A stretch of 64,000 nucleotides of DNA from Brachyhypopomus gauderio (lineage: Eukaryota; Chordata; Actinopteri; Gymnotiformes; Hypopomidae). The stretch covers positions 10,271,386 to 10,335,385 of the forward strand of contig NC_135228.1 in NCBI RefSeq assembly GCF_052324685.1, given 5' to 3'. Of this stretch, positions 50,401-62,879 are shown in pieces. The number at the start of each line of letters is the position of its first letter. Positions within the stretch are counted from its first letter, which is position 1. Below the pieces are notes generated by a model, which saw nothing but the letters and a program-made list of their open reading frames with translations, made no database searches and was not told the origin of the DNA. The position numbers and the translations under genes are program-made.

Positions 50401-53384
50401 CGTCATGTGAGAGCCAGCCTAAATGTTTACAAGGTCCTTGGGTTTCACCCTGGGTTTTGGATTTCATCCGTCCAGTTCGGAGTGGAGCATATGCAGTGGT
50501 GCTCCTTGGGGAAAGATCTGGCTGTCCCGTGTCCCCTAGTAAGGTCTCTCCAGAGTCAGGCTGGAGGCCAAATGAAAATCCAAAGCTCAGTATGTGCCGC
50601 TCTGACATGGTGAGAACAATGGAGGTCAAGGAAGTTGTGAATGAGTGGTAAACGACTCCATTTCAAGGGAATGAACGACACTGTTCATAACCATGGTCAT
50701 AATCAGGCACTTCATCCTGTTTATGTTTTATTTGGTAATAAGTGGTGTTAAGAATGACTTATGTGCTGGTTTTTATAGATAATTAGGATATTGGTGTAGG
50801 CACAAGACACAGGCTGTATTCGAATGAGGTGTCATTGGGACAGGTAATTCATTGACACTCCTCCCCCCAAAATCGCCCAAAATATTTGTTTTTTAGCGCG
50901 TTATTGCCATTTAAACATTTTTGTTTCGGTTGCAGATAAAGCAAATATATAACGAAAGATACAGTGACACAATTTACATTTATTGTCATTAATATGTAAT
51001 TGCTAGTGGACACCTGGTTTAAAAACAGCAACGAATCCCGCTTTGTTTTGTTATGGTTGCTGCCGTGGTGCCCGTGGTCAGAAGCGGCCTCCCCCTGAGG
51101 TGGGCCCCGTCGGCAGCACATGTATCTGGCTCCTCCTGCACCGGGAACTATTTTGTCGTGACGTTCCCTCCTGTAAACAACATGAAAACGAAACGGATAG
51201 AAGCCATATGTTACGAATACATTTACTTTAGATAATAGCGTACGTTTCGCCGCATGTTCATGCCGGCTTTGGTTTAAGCGTAAGCTGAAGCGTCGGCGTT
51301 AAAAGGTCGTCTTTCCCGCCCGATGACACTGGGTAGTGTGATCGCTGCTCCACAGCCCTCCGGGAACTGCCTGTGTGCGTGCTGCGGCTCCAAGGGGATG
51401 GTGCGGAGCGATTTGGCTTCTCGGAGCAGGATCGGCCAACTGTAAGTGCTGTAACAAGTCGGGTTCAGATTTTTTAAGTTAAGGGGTTTTTACTTACTTT
51501 TCATAATTTATCGCGCCTCCTTCGGCACTTTCCGACTGCACTGTGTTTTGCAAAATACCTCTTGCAAGCACGAATGCACAAGGAGTCGCGGTGTCTGCGT
51601 CTAGTGTTGTTACTGTTAATAACGAGAACAAACGGTCCTATATGAGGTGTTCCGGATTTGCCATCACAGTTCTCCCGTTTATTACCTATAAGCTCGGGTT
51701 TTTTCTTTTCGGTCAAGACTAGCAAAGGTTCATTTTGTGAACAGCGTGAATGCAGTGACACTGGGATTCCCTTCACAGTAGGTGTGACTCATTCACCTGT
51801 CCGATGTCTAATTAATGATTCATCACGAGCATGGCAGACAGAGAGTGGGTGTGTTGTGGTGGTGATGACTGCTTGCCTGGAAAGTCACTTCCTTCTTGTT
51901 TCTTTCACACTTCTCTCATTTGTTAGTGTTGCGATCTGTTTAGTCCCTGGATGTTGATTTTACTTTAAAATCTAATCTCATGACATTGTTTCAAATCTCT
52001 CCATCACTAAGTACAAAGTCTGAATCTATTCCTGTGACTGTAAATTGTGCCTGTCCTGCAAACAGGCGTGTATGTGCAAGAGTGTGATCTAACCACTGCT
52101 TGTATGTATACTGATCACATGGCAATTGTACACGGAGTGTGTTTTGACCAGTAGTTACAAAGAGTGTGCTTTGGACCAGTAGTTACACAACTGGAACTTC
52201 AGTTCTCCATCATAATTTAATAAACCTCAGGCCACTGGAACATTCATTCTGGCCTGACTGCTGACTACTGTCTAAATCATGTCCAGATATGCTCAGGTGT
52301 TCTGTATGTGTGTGAGGTTTTTTTTTGTTGTTGTTGTTATTGTAGTGATATGTTTGAGCACAGAGTAACATTTAAAGAGCTTGGTCTTAGAAAACCTCAA
52401 GGTCATTTGTGATCAGATTTGTAATTTACAAGGCGCTGTGGTGAATGAGCGTGCGGGGTTTTTATGAACAAAATCCATTCATACTTTTGGTAGTGCTCTC
52501 CTATTCACACCTTCTCTCCGTCACTACTGCTGTTCCCCGGGTGGGGTGGGGTGGGGGGGGGGTGATTTTGCGGCCCGGCTGTCTGGGTGCTGTAGATGGC
52601 TGCAGCAGGAGAGTGCTGTGGGTTATGGAGAACACGACGATTTGGCATTGGACCTGAGTGTTGTGGCCAGAGCCGGCTGGAATTCACTGTCTCGGGTTAC
52701 TGCACAATGGGCCGCTTTCTTTTCGGAGCTGTTGGCATTCACAGTCTCCCCAGTGAGGATTGGTTACTGTAGTACTGCTGCCCTATTGCCCTAAAGGTAA
52801 GTTAATTATCTTGAAATGTTGAAGGCAGGAAGACATTTGTTCCTGAGTTTTCACTTTTAATTGCTGAAGGAATGTCAGTTATTTCTGGCAGATGACTAAT
52901 AGATATGCAATGTATAATAGAATGTAAGAGAAATAAGAATTTCATCACAAAATGGGTACATGATGGGAGCGCACACATAAATATAAGTTGTTGAGACACA
53001 TACACCACATGTTGAGACATGCTAATGCACACACACACACACACATTGAGACCCATGCTAATGCTTGTTAACACACACACATGCTGAGACATACACATAC
53101 ACATACACATGCATGCACCTACACACATGCTGACATGCTGAGACACATGCTAATGCATTGCAATATACACACACAAGCTGTGACCCATGCTAATGCATGT
53201 TAATACACATGGGCACACACTCATACACCCCCCTTATTGTTCCATCATGGTTAGCTAAACATACTCCAGCACAGTCTTGTTCACACTATCATGCCTTTCC
53301 AGTTCCTATTATTTGCTGTCTCTGCTGAGGTGATACCAGTTGGCTTCAGGAAGAAAAAAAACCATATTGGACAGGAATATACAT

Positions 53385-53425
<41 letters not shown>

Positions 53426-53954
53426 GTCCCCTGGCTCTCCCTTCCTCTTTAATCACCCAGCTGTTGCGGCGATGAAGAAAGCGAGCCGTTGTGGAACAGC
53501 GTGTTCTTACTCCAGTCCCGCGTGCAGTGTCCAGGGTCTGAGGCAATGTCCCCTAAATAAAGTCAGCACTGTCTCCCTCCCCAGAGAGTGTCCTGCGTTC
53601 CAGCAGGGTCAGGACACGCAATGAAAGCAAGCGGACAGAGTGCCTGCCAGAGGCCTCACGCGCCCTCAGCATTGGGTGTACATCATTACATAATATTAGT
53701 CACATTTATTCATTCAGCCATTCATCTCCTGCAGTGTTTGTAAATGATTCTTATAATCTCATGTTATGTTCATGTGTATTTTCATAGCCAGCGGTCTGCT
53801 GAAAGCTTTTTCTTGGATATCTATACCAGATGTCAAGTTCCTGTTTGTAATGCCAAACAGATTAGAGATCAAATAAAGGGCTTGCTGTTATAAACATTAT
53901 ACTGTTACCTAATTCCTTAGAGCGTTTAAAAAAAGGGTTTGACTGCATTGTTTG

Positions 53955-54037
<83 letters not shown>

Positions 54038-54596
54038 CAGCGAGAGTTTCCTAACAGTAAAAGGTGCTGCCCTCTTCCTCCCTCGGGGAAATGGTTCATC
54101 ATCTTCCTCCTGCTCGTCACGCATCACAGGACAGCGCAACAAACATGCAGGTATGGGGGGCGGAGCCCCGGCCGCCTAGGGCTTCTTTTCCTTCTGAATT
54201 CCAGCTGTGCCACCTATTCAGGCTGCCGCTCCAGAGCGCGCGTGGCGGAAACGCCCTCGGGCCGCGCTCCAGGCCAGCCGCTCAACAGCACGCCGTTCTT
54301 GTTCCTCCCGTCTAGGGGACCTCCAGCAGCACCTGCAGACCATGTTCACGCTATTGCGGCCGGAGGACAACATTCGCCTGGTGAGTGACGCACACAACGG
54401 TTCAAACGCACGCCGCGTAAGGTCTGAGCCAGCCGGCTTCGCTGGATCAGAGCGTTTAACGCGGTATTGCCTGGCAGGCCGTGCGACTGGAGAGCATTTT
54501 CCCTCACTGCACACGCTACATGGTGGTGGTGTCGACGAACGGCCGGCAAGACACGGAGGAGAGCGTGGTGCTGGGAATGGACTTCAGCCCCTCAGA

Positions 54597-54650
<54 letters not shown>

Positions 54651-55016
54651 GCAGCTATACTGATCTCTGAAATCTACATGTTTTCCACATTTTATGTTCT
54701 CTGTTTCTCATTTCATGCTGAATGTGTGTATGTTGCAGTTCTTGTTCAATAGGCCTGGTGCTCCCTCTGTGGAGTGACACGCTGATCCATCTGGATGGAG
54801 ACGGGTAAGTGAGGAATGTCGCGCCACTCTTATGGATGAAGGCCACGATGGAGCCTGTTAACATTTGACCCTCTCCGTTTCTCGCAGTGGTTTCAGCGTC
54901 TCCACGGACAACAGGATCCACGTTTTCAAGCCCGTCTCCGTCCAGGCCATGTGGTATGCTCCCGTTCTCAAACCGCATCATCTTCGCCATTCCTTCGTCG
55001 TTTAGCAGCCTGTGAC

Positions 55017-55086
<70 letters not shown>

Positions 55087-57469
55087 CTCCTTCCCTGACT
55101 CTTCGCCCCCCCAGGTCCGCCCTGCAGTCCCTCCACAAGGCGTGCGAGGTGGCGCGCGGCAACAACTACTTCCCGGGCAGCCTGTTCCTGACGTGGGTCA
55201 GCTACTACCAGAGCAGCGTGGCGTCCAACCAGGCGCACATCAACGAGTGGAACGCCATGCAGGACGTGCAGTCTCACCGGGCCGACTCGCCCGTGCTCTT
55301 CTCCGACGTGTGCGTTGCCCTCCTCCGTTTCACGACACGCGTAACTCCCCTTCGGTCGTCGTTCGGAGCCCCGGCGCTCGGTAGCCGTCTGTGCCCGGTG
55401 GCTCCTCCCATGCAGCTGGTGGGGCTCGTCAGGATTTTAAGGCTGTAGAGCACCGTGTTGTTGTCTCTTCACTGAGGTAGATTGGAGGTCTTTGAGGTAT
55501 TTAAGTATACATGAGCTTGTGAAACTGGGAATGTACCGACATAAGTGGTGTAGGCACCAGCTCTTTAGATGTTTAAGGAAGGAAAGTGGTGAAAAAGTTA
55601 AAGAGCCATTGGATGGAACAGTGATCTCCACCTGGAGTCAGAGCTCCTTTAGGGGGTGGGTAGTGGACCAAACTGTTATATAGCCTTATGGATATGAAAT
55701 GATGCCATCAATGGCAACACACCCATACTGGGAAAACATTACTGTCCATTTACCATGTGGTAATCTCTGGTTAACAGACAGAAGGGGAAGTCTACTGTAC
55801 AACAACTGAAAGTAGTGACAACATTTGAGGCTCAAAAACAAGTGCGTAACGCACATCGGAAGCGGAAATTGTGGGGCTCTGTGTGGTCTGCGTTTGTGTG
55901 TGTGATTTGAGTCTGAGACTTTCTTACAAGTGCATCTTGCTGAATCAGGTCCAACACTAATCCCCCCCCCCCCCCCCCCCCCCCACTTATCGCCGTCTGC
56001 ACTTCCTCATATGGAGGACGTTCTGGTTAACAACCAGACGGCTGCTTCTCGCAGACGCCTGTGCACAGACACATGCCCACGCTCACTTCCTGTGTGTGGT
56101 CACGTTATCTGAGCCAGACAGAACGAGGCCCCACGATGTCGTTCCTTTAACGGGCTGCAGCATGGTGGGTTCGGTTCTGCAACACGTTGCAGTGTTAGCA
56201 GAATATACTTGGGAATGAGCTTCAGAGGTATTGAGGGGAGCTTCAACACAGAGATTTAGATTTTGTTTGTTTTCTTGTTTTGTGTTTGTTTTATGAATTT
56301 GTACTGTTTGTGATTTATATTAGTTAATTGTTCCTGTTGATTATGTACAGCACTTAGTTTCAGCTGTTGTTTTTAAAGTGCTTTATGAATAAAGTTGAGT
56401 TGATTTGAGCTGAGTGGAGTTAGGTTCAGGGCAAAAGCTGGTTCTGCTGGGAGAGTCATCAGTGCTGTGTGTTGTGTGCTCGCAGGCCAACCGAGCGAGA
56501 GAGAACAGAGCGTCTGATCAAGACTCGTCTGAGAGAGATCATGATGCAGAAAGACCTGGAGAACGTCACCTCCAAAGAGGTGTGCCGCAGCACGCACGCC
56601 ACCACTCACATGTTCCTGAACACAGACCTGTGTTCCAAAATCATGTGTCAGACAGGAACTACTCGCGTTAGGCGAAAGCTTTGCTCACCTTCAGGTACTT
56701 ACGCTCTCTCACTCCCCCCCCCCCCCCCCCACTCATCTTAGATCCGCACAGAACTGGAGATGCAGATGGTATGTAACCTGCGCGAGTTTAAGGAGTACAT
56801 CGATAACGAGATGATCGTCATCCTGGGCCAGATGGACAGCCCCACGGAGATCTTTGAGCATGTATATCTGGTGAGCCTGATTCGTTCGTGCCGAGTTCGT
56901 GCTCCGATGCTTAGTTTTTTGTATCCGGTGTTTCGCTCAGCCGTTAGAACGGCAGTAGTGGTCATACCTCACAGACTGTTGTTTGGGTCTTTTCTAAGGG
57001 ATCAGAATGGAACGCTTCAAATCTAGAAGAGCTGCAAAACAGCGGGTAAGTCTGTTAGCTTTCATTATCGCCCCCCCCCCCCAGTGGACATTCAGTGTAA
57101 TAATTGTTGTGGTCAAAGACTGGACCTTTTTTTTTCTTCTTACTGTGCTTAGGGTTCAGTACATCCTCAACGTGACGCGGGAGATTGACAACTTCTTCCC
57201 GGGCCTGTTCGAATACCACAACATCCGCGTGTATGACGAGGAGGCCACAGACCTGCTGGCTTATTGGAATGACACCTACAGATTCATCTCCCGTGCCAAG
57301 TGAGTCTGCCAGCTGCTGGCAAGGGGGAAGGGGAGGAGCTTTGTAGTGATTTATTTGACAGGTTTTCGTACTACAGGCTTGAAGAAGTGTGGTATGTTCT
57401 TTCATGTGGGCTGTATGCTTTTCTTTCTTGTAATATCTCTCTCTCTCGCTCATTCACTTCATCTCAATC

Positions 57470-57509
<40 letters not shown>

Positions 57510-60500
57510 CCATACATGCTCCGTGCTCGCAACACTTATTTCTTAATGATACTACAACACTGTTCTCAATTATAAGTGAATCATGTGCAATGTAATTAAT
57601 AGATAATAGAATTAGTGATTTGGCGTCGGCTTACCTTTTGCAATTTGACAGAAAGCGCCATCTGGGTCCTCCGTTTCTAACACACTAAACCGCTCTGCGT
57701 GCAGGAAAGCCGGGGCCAAGTGCCTGGTGCACTGTAAGATGGGCGTGAGTCGCTCCGCCTCCACCGTGATCGCCTACGCCATGAAGGAGTACGGCTGGGA
57801 CCTGGAGCGCGCCTTCGACTACGTCAAAGAGCGCCGCGCCGTCACCAAGCCTAACCCCTCCTTCATGCGGCAGCTAGAGGAGTACCAGGGCATCCTGTTG
57901 GCCAGGTATGCATCTCATTTGCATTTATGCAAAGCAGGAAGGTAGTTTTGAAGACTTTTGAGTAACTGCACTCAAATAGAATTTTGAAGAAATTCTGTTT
58001 TGATGCCGTTCTTATACATAAATGATTACACCTGCTGAGCTAGTTAGAATATATTACACAAGTGTAATTGTTTTTCATTCAAAGCAATAATTATGCATGT
58101 TGAACACGTATTTATAGAGTTCTCGTTCCTGTTTTATTAATGTGATACTTGAGCACACAATTAAAAGTATTTCTGTCCTTGGTGTCTCCACCTTTGGCGT
58201 GATTTCAAGTTTTTCTTTGGCGTGTTTTCCTATCATTTATTCAGTCCTCACTCCACAGGGAGTGTGCATGCAGGTGTTGAACACAGCCGTGCACACGTGT
58301 GCTCATTTGTATAGGAACAGATGCATGAAAAATGTAAACACTCAACGATTATCTTGAACCTGTTGTGTATTCTTTAGTAGCTTTGTTCCCCTCAGGCTCA
58401 CAAGGAGCATAAGAACCACACCCAGGAGTGCGGGCATTAATATGTAGTGCGGTGTAGAGTGTGGCTTTAAGGGGCTGACCTCCCTGATAAGGGTGAAATG
58501 AAACCTCCCTGCCTGAGTCATAAGCATGTGCAGTATGTGCTGCTGTGTTAGTGCTTTGCCTGTTCTGGGCGTATGGGTTTCAGTTCAGTATGCAGGAGCA
58601 AAAAAAAAAAAAAAGAGTTGGATCTCTTTGTTGACATAGCTCTGTTTGTTCATTTGCATAGTTCACCAAAGTCATTGTGGATGAACACCGGATGACACGG
58701 CTGAGGTTCAAGGACTCTATTGTTTTAGATATAAACCAGTCAGGGAGAAACAGTTAAACGCAGAGTAGTAGCTCCTCTTGTCTCTGTTATACACTGTGCT
58801 GCCACTCTCGCCCTCTGTGCTGCCACACTCGCCCTCTGTCCTGCCACTCTCGCCCTCTGTCCTGCCACTCTCGCCCTCTGTGCTGCCACTCTCGCCCTCT
58901 GTGCTGCCACTCTCGCCCTCTGTGCTGCCACTCTCGCCCTCTGTGCTGCCACTCTAACCCTCTGTGCTATCTCCCCCCACTCTGCAGCAGGCAGCGGCAC
59001 AACAAGCTGTGGCGATCCCATTCCGACAGTGACCTGTCCGAGCATCATGAGCCTCTGGTCAAGTCCTCCTCTCCCCAGACGCTGGGCCGCTCCAACGCCC
59101 GCAACCAGAGTGGCAGCCTGGCCTCGCCCTCGCTCCAGGAGCTGCTCCAGGCGCTCACGCCCATCTCGGCCCGTGCCGGCATCGCGGCGGGCCAGCTGCA
59201 GTGCAGTGAGCACGAGGGCCCCCTCTCCAACGGTTTGGGAGATTCTGCAGAAAGTCTCGCGACTGAGGACCTGTTTCCTAGGCCCCGGGCAGCAACGGTG
59301 GTGCCGGAGACCCGACAAGATGTGACGTCGATCACCATGGCGGAGACGGTCTCCTTGGGCCGCCCTCATCCACCTGCTTTTCTTCATCACGTTGCCTCCT
59401 CACCCACTCTTCTCTTAGATGCAGAGGCCAAGCCAGTCATGTGTGAGCAACCTGAGGTGCCCTCTCTTGTGCCTGAGGAGAAAAATTGTTCACAGGTGAC
59501 CACAATAGAGTCTATTAGGAGTAGGACCCCTGAGCCAAGCAGACAAGTCCTGGGCTCATCCTCAACTACAGGGCTGTCCACACACGTGCCTGAACATGGG
59601 CAAAAATTCAGCCAGCAAGTGCCTGACACAGACACAGACTGTGCAGGGCTAAGTCACACCAGCGATGATGACCAACACCACCTCAGTGCCACATTACAGG
59701 AAGCAGGCCTTTCCGATTCCCTTCCCTCAGCCCTAAGTTCAGAGAGCATTGACTTCTTCAGTGCCAGAGAGAAATTTCTTGGCCTGTCTCTAGAGGGGCA
59801 AAGCCGAGGGAGTTCTGAGCAGGCCGTGCAGCAGACGCCCCGAGACAAAAGTCCCAGCCAGGAGTCAAAGCTACTGCTTTCTGAGGACGCTCTTAAAGGA
59901 ATGGAGGAAGAAAATTCGGTAAGATTTATATGCAAAAAAATTACTTTATTTGTTTATAAGTCTTTATTTGATGCTTATTACTATCTGTTATCAACACCAA
60001 ATATTTGATTAATCTAAGAAATTATCACTGTTGACCTTTAAAAAAAGTTTTTTCTTTTAATACAGATATAAGCCTTGTTATAATTTTAGATTATATATTT
60101 TAAGTCTAATTGTCAGGTTTTATAGAAATTTGTATGAATTCAGAGCACAGTAAGCCCTTGAGTACATATCTCCTAAATGTCCTATCGTTATTCTGCAGCA
60201 ACGAAGTAGTGTTGCTGAGAGTAAGTGCCGATTTCCTATTAAGTCCCTATCGACATCCCATACTCACAGTAACCATGTTTTGAGTTTGAACACGTCATAT
60301 GCTGCCACCTTCAGGTGAAAATGTATGTTGCATGGAGTTATCCATCTCCATTATGATGTTACTCATCTTCAAGTGCTGTCGGCTAGCTTTAATTTTCTTA
60401 ACTTGACAAAGGTATTTTCAGTCCCTCACGCTATCCGTATTTATTTCCTCTTCCCCAGGAGAGCTGCAGTGTCTCAGTTTATGACCTGGTTTCAGAACTG

Positions 60501-61766
60501 GAGTCTGTAAGACACACTGTAACTCCTCCCCCTCCTCCTACCAGCCAACCTGTTTCCAGCAGCTTCAAGGAGGAGGAGGAGTTGGCCAAAAGCACAGCAG
60601 AAGGAGCTGAAACGGAGAAGGTGGAGCTTGGAGAGGACCTGCAACCCGATTGGCCAAAGGGTACGGTCTGGCGAGCCACCAGACAGCTAGAGCAGAAGAT
60701 GAAGCAGGAAGATTCCTTGTCCACGCTGCTATCGTGTGCTTCTGGGTGTCCTTCACACCACTCCACTGTAAGCACCAGTAGCCAAGACAGAACTGAGGAC
60801 ACCTCTTTTCTTACAGACCTCACTCCAGATCCGAGCACTGTGTCAGCCCACCAACATCAGCTTGAGAGCACCGTGGAGAAGATGGAGAAGGAGGAACCTT
60901 CTCCCAAAGAGGAGGCAAAGGGGACCACATCAAGACTCAGGGAAGAACAGCATGGACACACTGGATTTTTACAGGAGCATGAGAGCCTCTTGCACTCAAG
61001 ACCAAGCCATTCCTCTCCACCTAGCTCGTCACCTACAGCGGCTGTTCAGCTAGAGGGAGTCACGGATGAGGAGACTAGCACTGACAGCCCTTCAGAAGAG
61101 CGTCTGGCGGTGGATATGAGGGAGACGTGGGAGACCTTGAAAGAACTGGGAGCGTTCCTCTGCCAAGTGAGCGGGGAGTCGGAAAAGTGGCTTAGCCACC
61201 CATGGGCTGGCAAATATCAGAGAAAACGGCAGACTGTTCGGGAACGAGCCAGAGAGGTAGAGGCCAGGATCCGCCAAGCCGGCCTGACCCCACCCTCCAT
61301 GATGAAGCGTTCTGCCTCATTGGCTAAGCTAGGGTCCCTGGAACTGTCAGCCAATGATCTGAGTGAGCTGGAGCGGAGACCTGCTCTTGTGCTGCAGCCC
61401 ACCACAATGCCACGCCCTCATCCTCGTACTGACGATACCTCAAAAAAGAAGCGGGTTCTACCCAGGCACGAGCTGTCTCTCCCTTCTTCCACCTGCACAT
61501 CTCTCTCTTCTACTCAGTCCCACATGGATGGAAAGTTGGATTGCCAGACGGGAGAGGAGGGGCACAGTGACAGTGACGAGGCCCTCATGCCACTACGAGC
61601 CTCCCCGCCATCCAGTCAGTGCTGGAGGTGGGACAAGGTTCCGGATCCAGCGTCCGCTCCTGGGTCCGCACTAATACCCATGGCAACACGGCAACAGTAT
61701 GGCAGAACACACCCCTTGAGGAGGCTGAAGAAACGAACCTTGAACTTTCCCTACCACACCATGTGA
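44473..61766 (+). CDS. ssh2: Protein phosphatase Slingshot homolog 2
   Basis: Fifteen coding exons join in frame: 44473-44535, 46929-46972, 54035-54150, 54316-54380, 54478-54599, 54739-54804, 54888-54953, 55115-55309, 56486-56579, 56742-56870, 56999-57045, 57153-57299, 57705-57905, 58988-59918, 60459-61766; 1197 residues. It starts MALVTVQRSPTPS. The slingshot N domain spans about 37-245 (SESFLTVKGAALFLPRG; LEEVQ-free, with TNGRQDTEESV). A DEK-C-type segment follows at about 246-305 (PTERERTERLIKTRLREIMM). The dual-specificity phosphatase domain spans about 306-450, with the active loop HCKMGVSR and catalytic Cys 395. A long Ser/Pro-rich tail ends RQQYGRTHPLRRLKK and then FPYHTM. The tail and N-terminus match SSH2 better than SSH1 or SSH3. 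Slingshot dephosphorylates cofilin and so promotes actin turnover. The protein is shorter than human SSH2 in its tail. Which teleost duplicate this is stays open. Confidence 0.95.
46973..51322. other. ssh2 intron 2, left part
   Basis: No gene recognised. Open frames such as 45648-46043 (intron 1) and 50325-50651 lack family motifs. Moderately AT-rich, with no clear transposon. Confidence 0.5.
51323..51441 (+). CDS. ssh2: Possible alternative first coding exon of ssh2
   Basis: An ATG at 51323 opens 39 codons plus two bases, starting MTLGSVIAAPQPSG and ending ASRSRIGQ, followed by a strong donor GTAAGT. The leftover two bases give the same phase as the normal exon 2, so splicing to ssh2 exon 3 at 54035 keeps the frame and makes a protein with a different N-terminus but all domains. 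CpG content rises over 51050-51440, as at a promoter. No known isoform is recalled that matches this peptide, so the exon is a prediction from phase, donor and context. Confidence 0.5.
51442..53958. other. ssh2 intron 2, right part, simple repeats
   Basis: No gene seen. It holds a G-rich stretch near 52545-52562, ACAC and ACATGC-type repeats from about 53020 to 53220, and a CA microsatellite at 53384-53424. Confidence 0.6.
53384..53424. repeat. CA microsatellite
   Basis: About 40 bases of CA in ssh2 intron 2. Confidence 0.95.
53959..54032 (+). repeat. CT microsatellite forming the ssh2 exon 3 acceptor tract
   Basis: About 74 bases of pure CT/TC end directly in CAG at the exon 3 acceptor (54033-54034), so the repeat itself is the polypyrimidine tract. 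Confidence 0.95.
54600..54650 (+). repeat. GT microsatellite starting at the ssh2 exon 5 donor
   Basis: Exon 5 ends GATAG at 54599 and the intron begins as pure GT for about 50 bases, so the repeat supplies the donor GT itself. Confidence 0.95.
55018..55084 (+). repeat. CT microsatellite upstream of ssh2 exon 8
   Basis: About 66 bases of CT, 30 bases before the exon 8 acceptor at 55113-55114. Confidence 0.95.
55963..55984. repeat. Poly-C run in ssh2 intron 8
   Basis: About 22 C bases. Two shorter poly-C runs lie at 56715-56730 (12 bases before the exon 10 acceptor) and 57070-57081. Confidence 0.9.
57473..57508. repeat. CA microsatellite in ssh2 intron 12
   Basis: About 34 bases of CA. Confidence 0.95.
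58795..58962. repeat. 21-bp minisatellite, eight copies, in ssh2 intron 13
   Basis: Units like TGTGCTGCCACTCTCGCCCT plus C repeat eight times with a few substitutions (TGTCC, CACACTC, CTCTAACC variants). The array ends about 25 bases before the exon 14 acceptor and adds pyrimidines there. Its antisense frame (RVAAQRA repeats) is not a gene. Confidence 0.93.
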
Positions 61767-62720
61767 CCTAGGCTGGCCATAAGCCTATTTGTACATGTGT
61801 TTTACAATATAATTTCAGCCACACATACCTCAGTGGGCCTTACGAAACTGGAAATCAGAAAACTGCAGGGTAGGTTTGTAGCCTATCACACATTGAGGTG
61901 ATTTCTGGTGGGTTTGATTGGCAGGTTTTAACCCGCCCTAGTCAGCAGCGAGTAGCTGCTCTCTCAAACAAGGAAGTGCTATGACTGATTCACACTTTGC
62001 ACAGTATCTGTCAGCTGGGTTATTACACACAACTGTAATCAACCAGCAATTACATGTCAGACTGTGATCGCATCCTGAAGAATGCTCTATGCTGAATTGA
62101 AGGGAATTCTCCACTGTCTTGGGGTGTGTGTGTGTGAGTGTGTGTGTGTGAGTGTGAGTGTGTGAGAGAGAGAGAGAGAGAGAAAGAGACAGAGAGACCG
62201 AGATGGATGTGTAAATGTTAAAATACATTCTGTGATGAGTGTAATGTTATTGGGTGTAAAGTTATTATGACTGTAATTAGTGTGCATGTTGATCAGTTAA
62301 GAATGAAATAAGTTGTGTGGTACTTAGAATGTAGATGGGCTTAGTGGATGTGTGTGTGTGTGTGTAGGCTACTCTATGGATGCGTATGACTGTATACTTA
62401 AGGGTCAGTGTGTGCACCTTTTTCTGTCCGTGTTCAGTTCTTAAGTGCAGTTTCTCCCTTTGGAGTTTTCTTTAGTAAAAAATAAACAAATACAGAGGGA
62501 GGTTTTAATATGCACTTTACTTTTTTATTATGCTTTACATTTTTTTAGATCTGTGGTTTGTACTCTGGAAGCATGTCTGCTGAGTGTGTATTTGGGGTCG
62601 CCTATACGTTCAATGTACAGTGCAATTTTTCTTATTTTCTGTTCATTGTAAGACTGGAAATGTATTTTTTTTTATTCTGTGCTTAAACTGTGACTATTAA
62701 AATGTATAAATAACAGCTCC
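61767..62720 (+). other. ssh2: ssh2 3' untranslated region
   Basis: Non-coding sequence after the stop with GT and GA simple repeats (about 62125-62190 and 62349-62365). It has an AATAAA near 62480 and an ATTAAA near 62696 as candidate polyadenylation signals. The end is an estimate. Confidence 0.5.
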
Positions 62721-62784
62721 ACTGTGCCTTTATCAAAGTAGCCTTGTTGGAACATTGAGAGTTGACACTCAACAGAAACTAAAG

Positions 62785-62787
<3 letters not shown>

Positions 62788-62875
<88 letters not shown>
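62788..62875. repeat. TA microsatellite
   Basis: About 88 bases of uninterrupted TA just beyond the presumed ssh2 end. Confidence 0.97.

Positions 62876-62879
<4 letters not shown>

Noticed and set aside
50325-50651. 108-codon frame in ssh2 intron 2
   Set aside because: No recognised motif and no splice partners in phase with ssh2.
53939-54388. Open frames of repeated LS or ER residues over CT microsatellites
   Set aside because: Simple-repeat translation. The real coding part is ssh2 exon 3 and 4 in the established frame.
58793-58963. Regularly spaced repeats as a CRISPR array
   Set aside because: Units are contiguous without unique spacers, and the genome is a vertebrate.
58740-59390. 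216-codon minus-strand frame with RVAAQRA repeats
   Set aside because: It is the antisense of an intronic 21-bp minisatellite and ssh2 exon 14.
60199-60220. 22-base candidate exon of ssh2 with AG and GTAAGT borders
   Set aside because: Including it would shift the frame between exons that already join in phase 0. It may be a poison exon, but there is no support.
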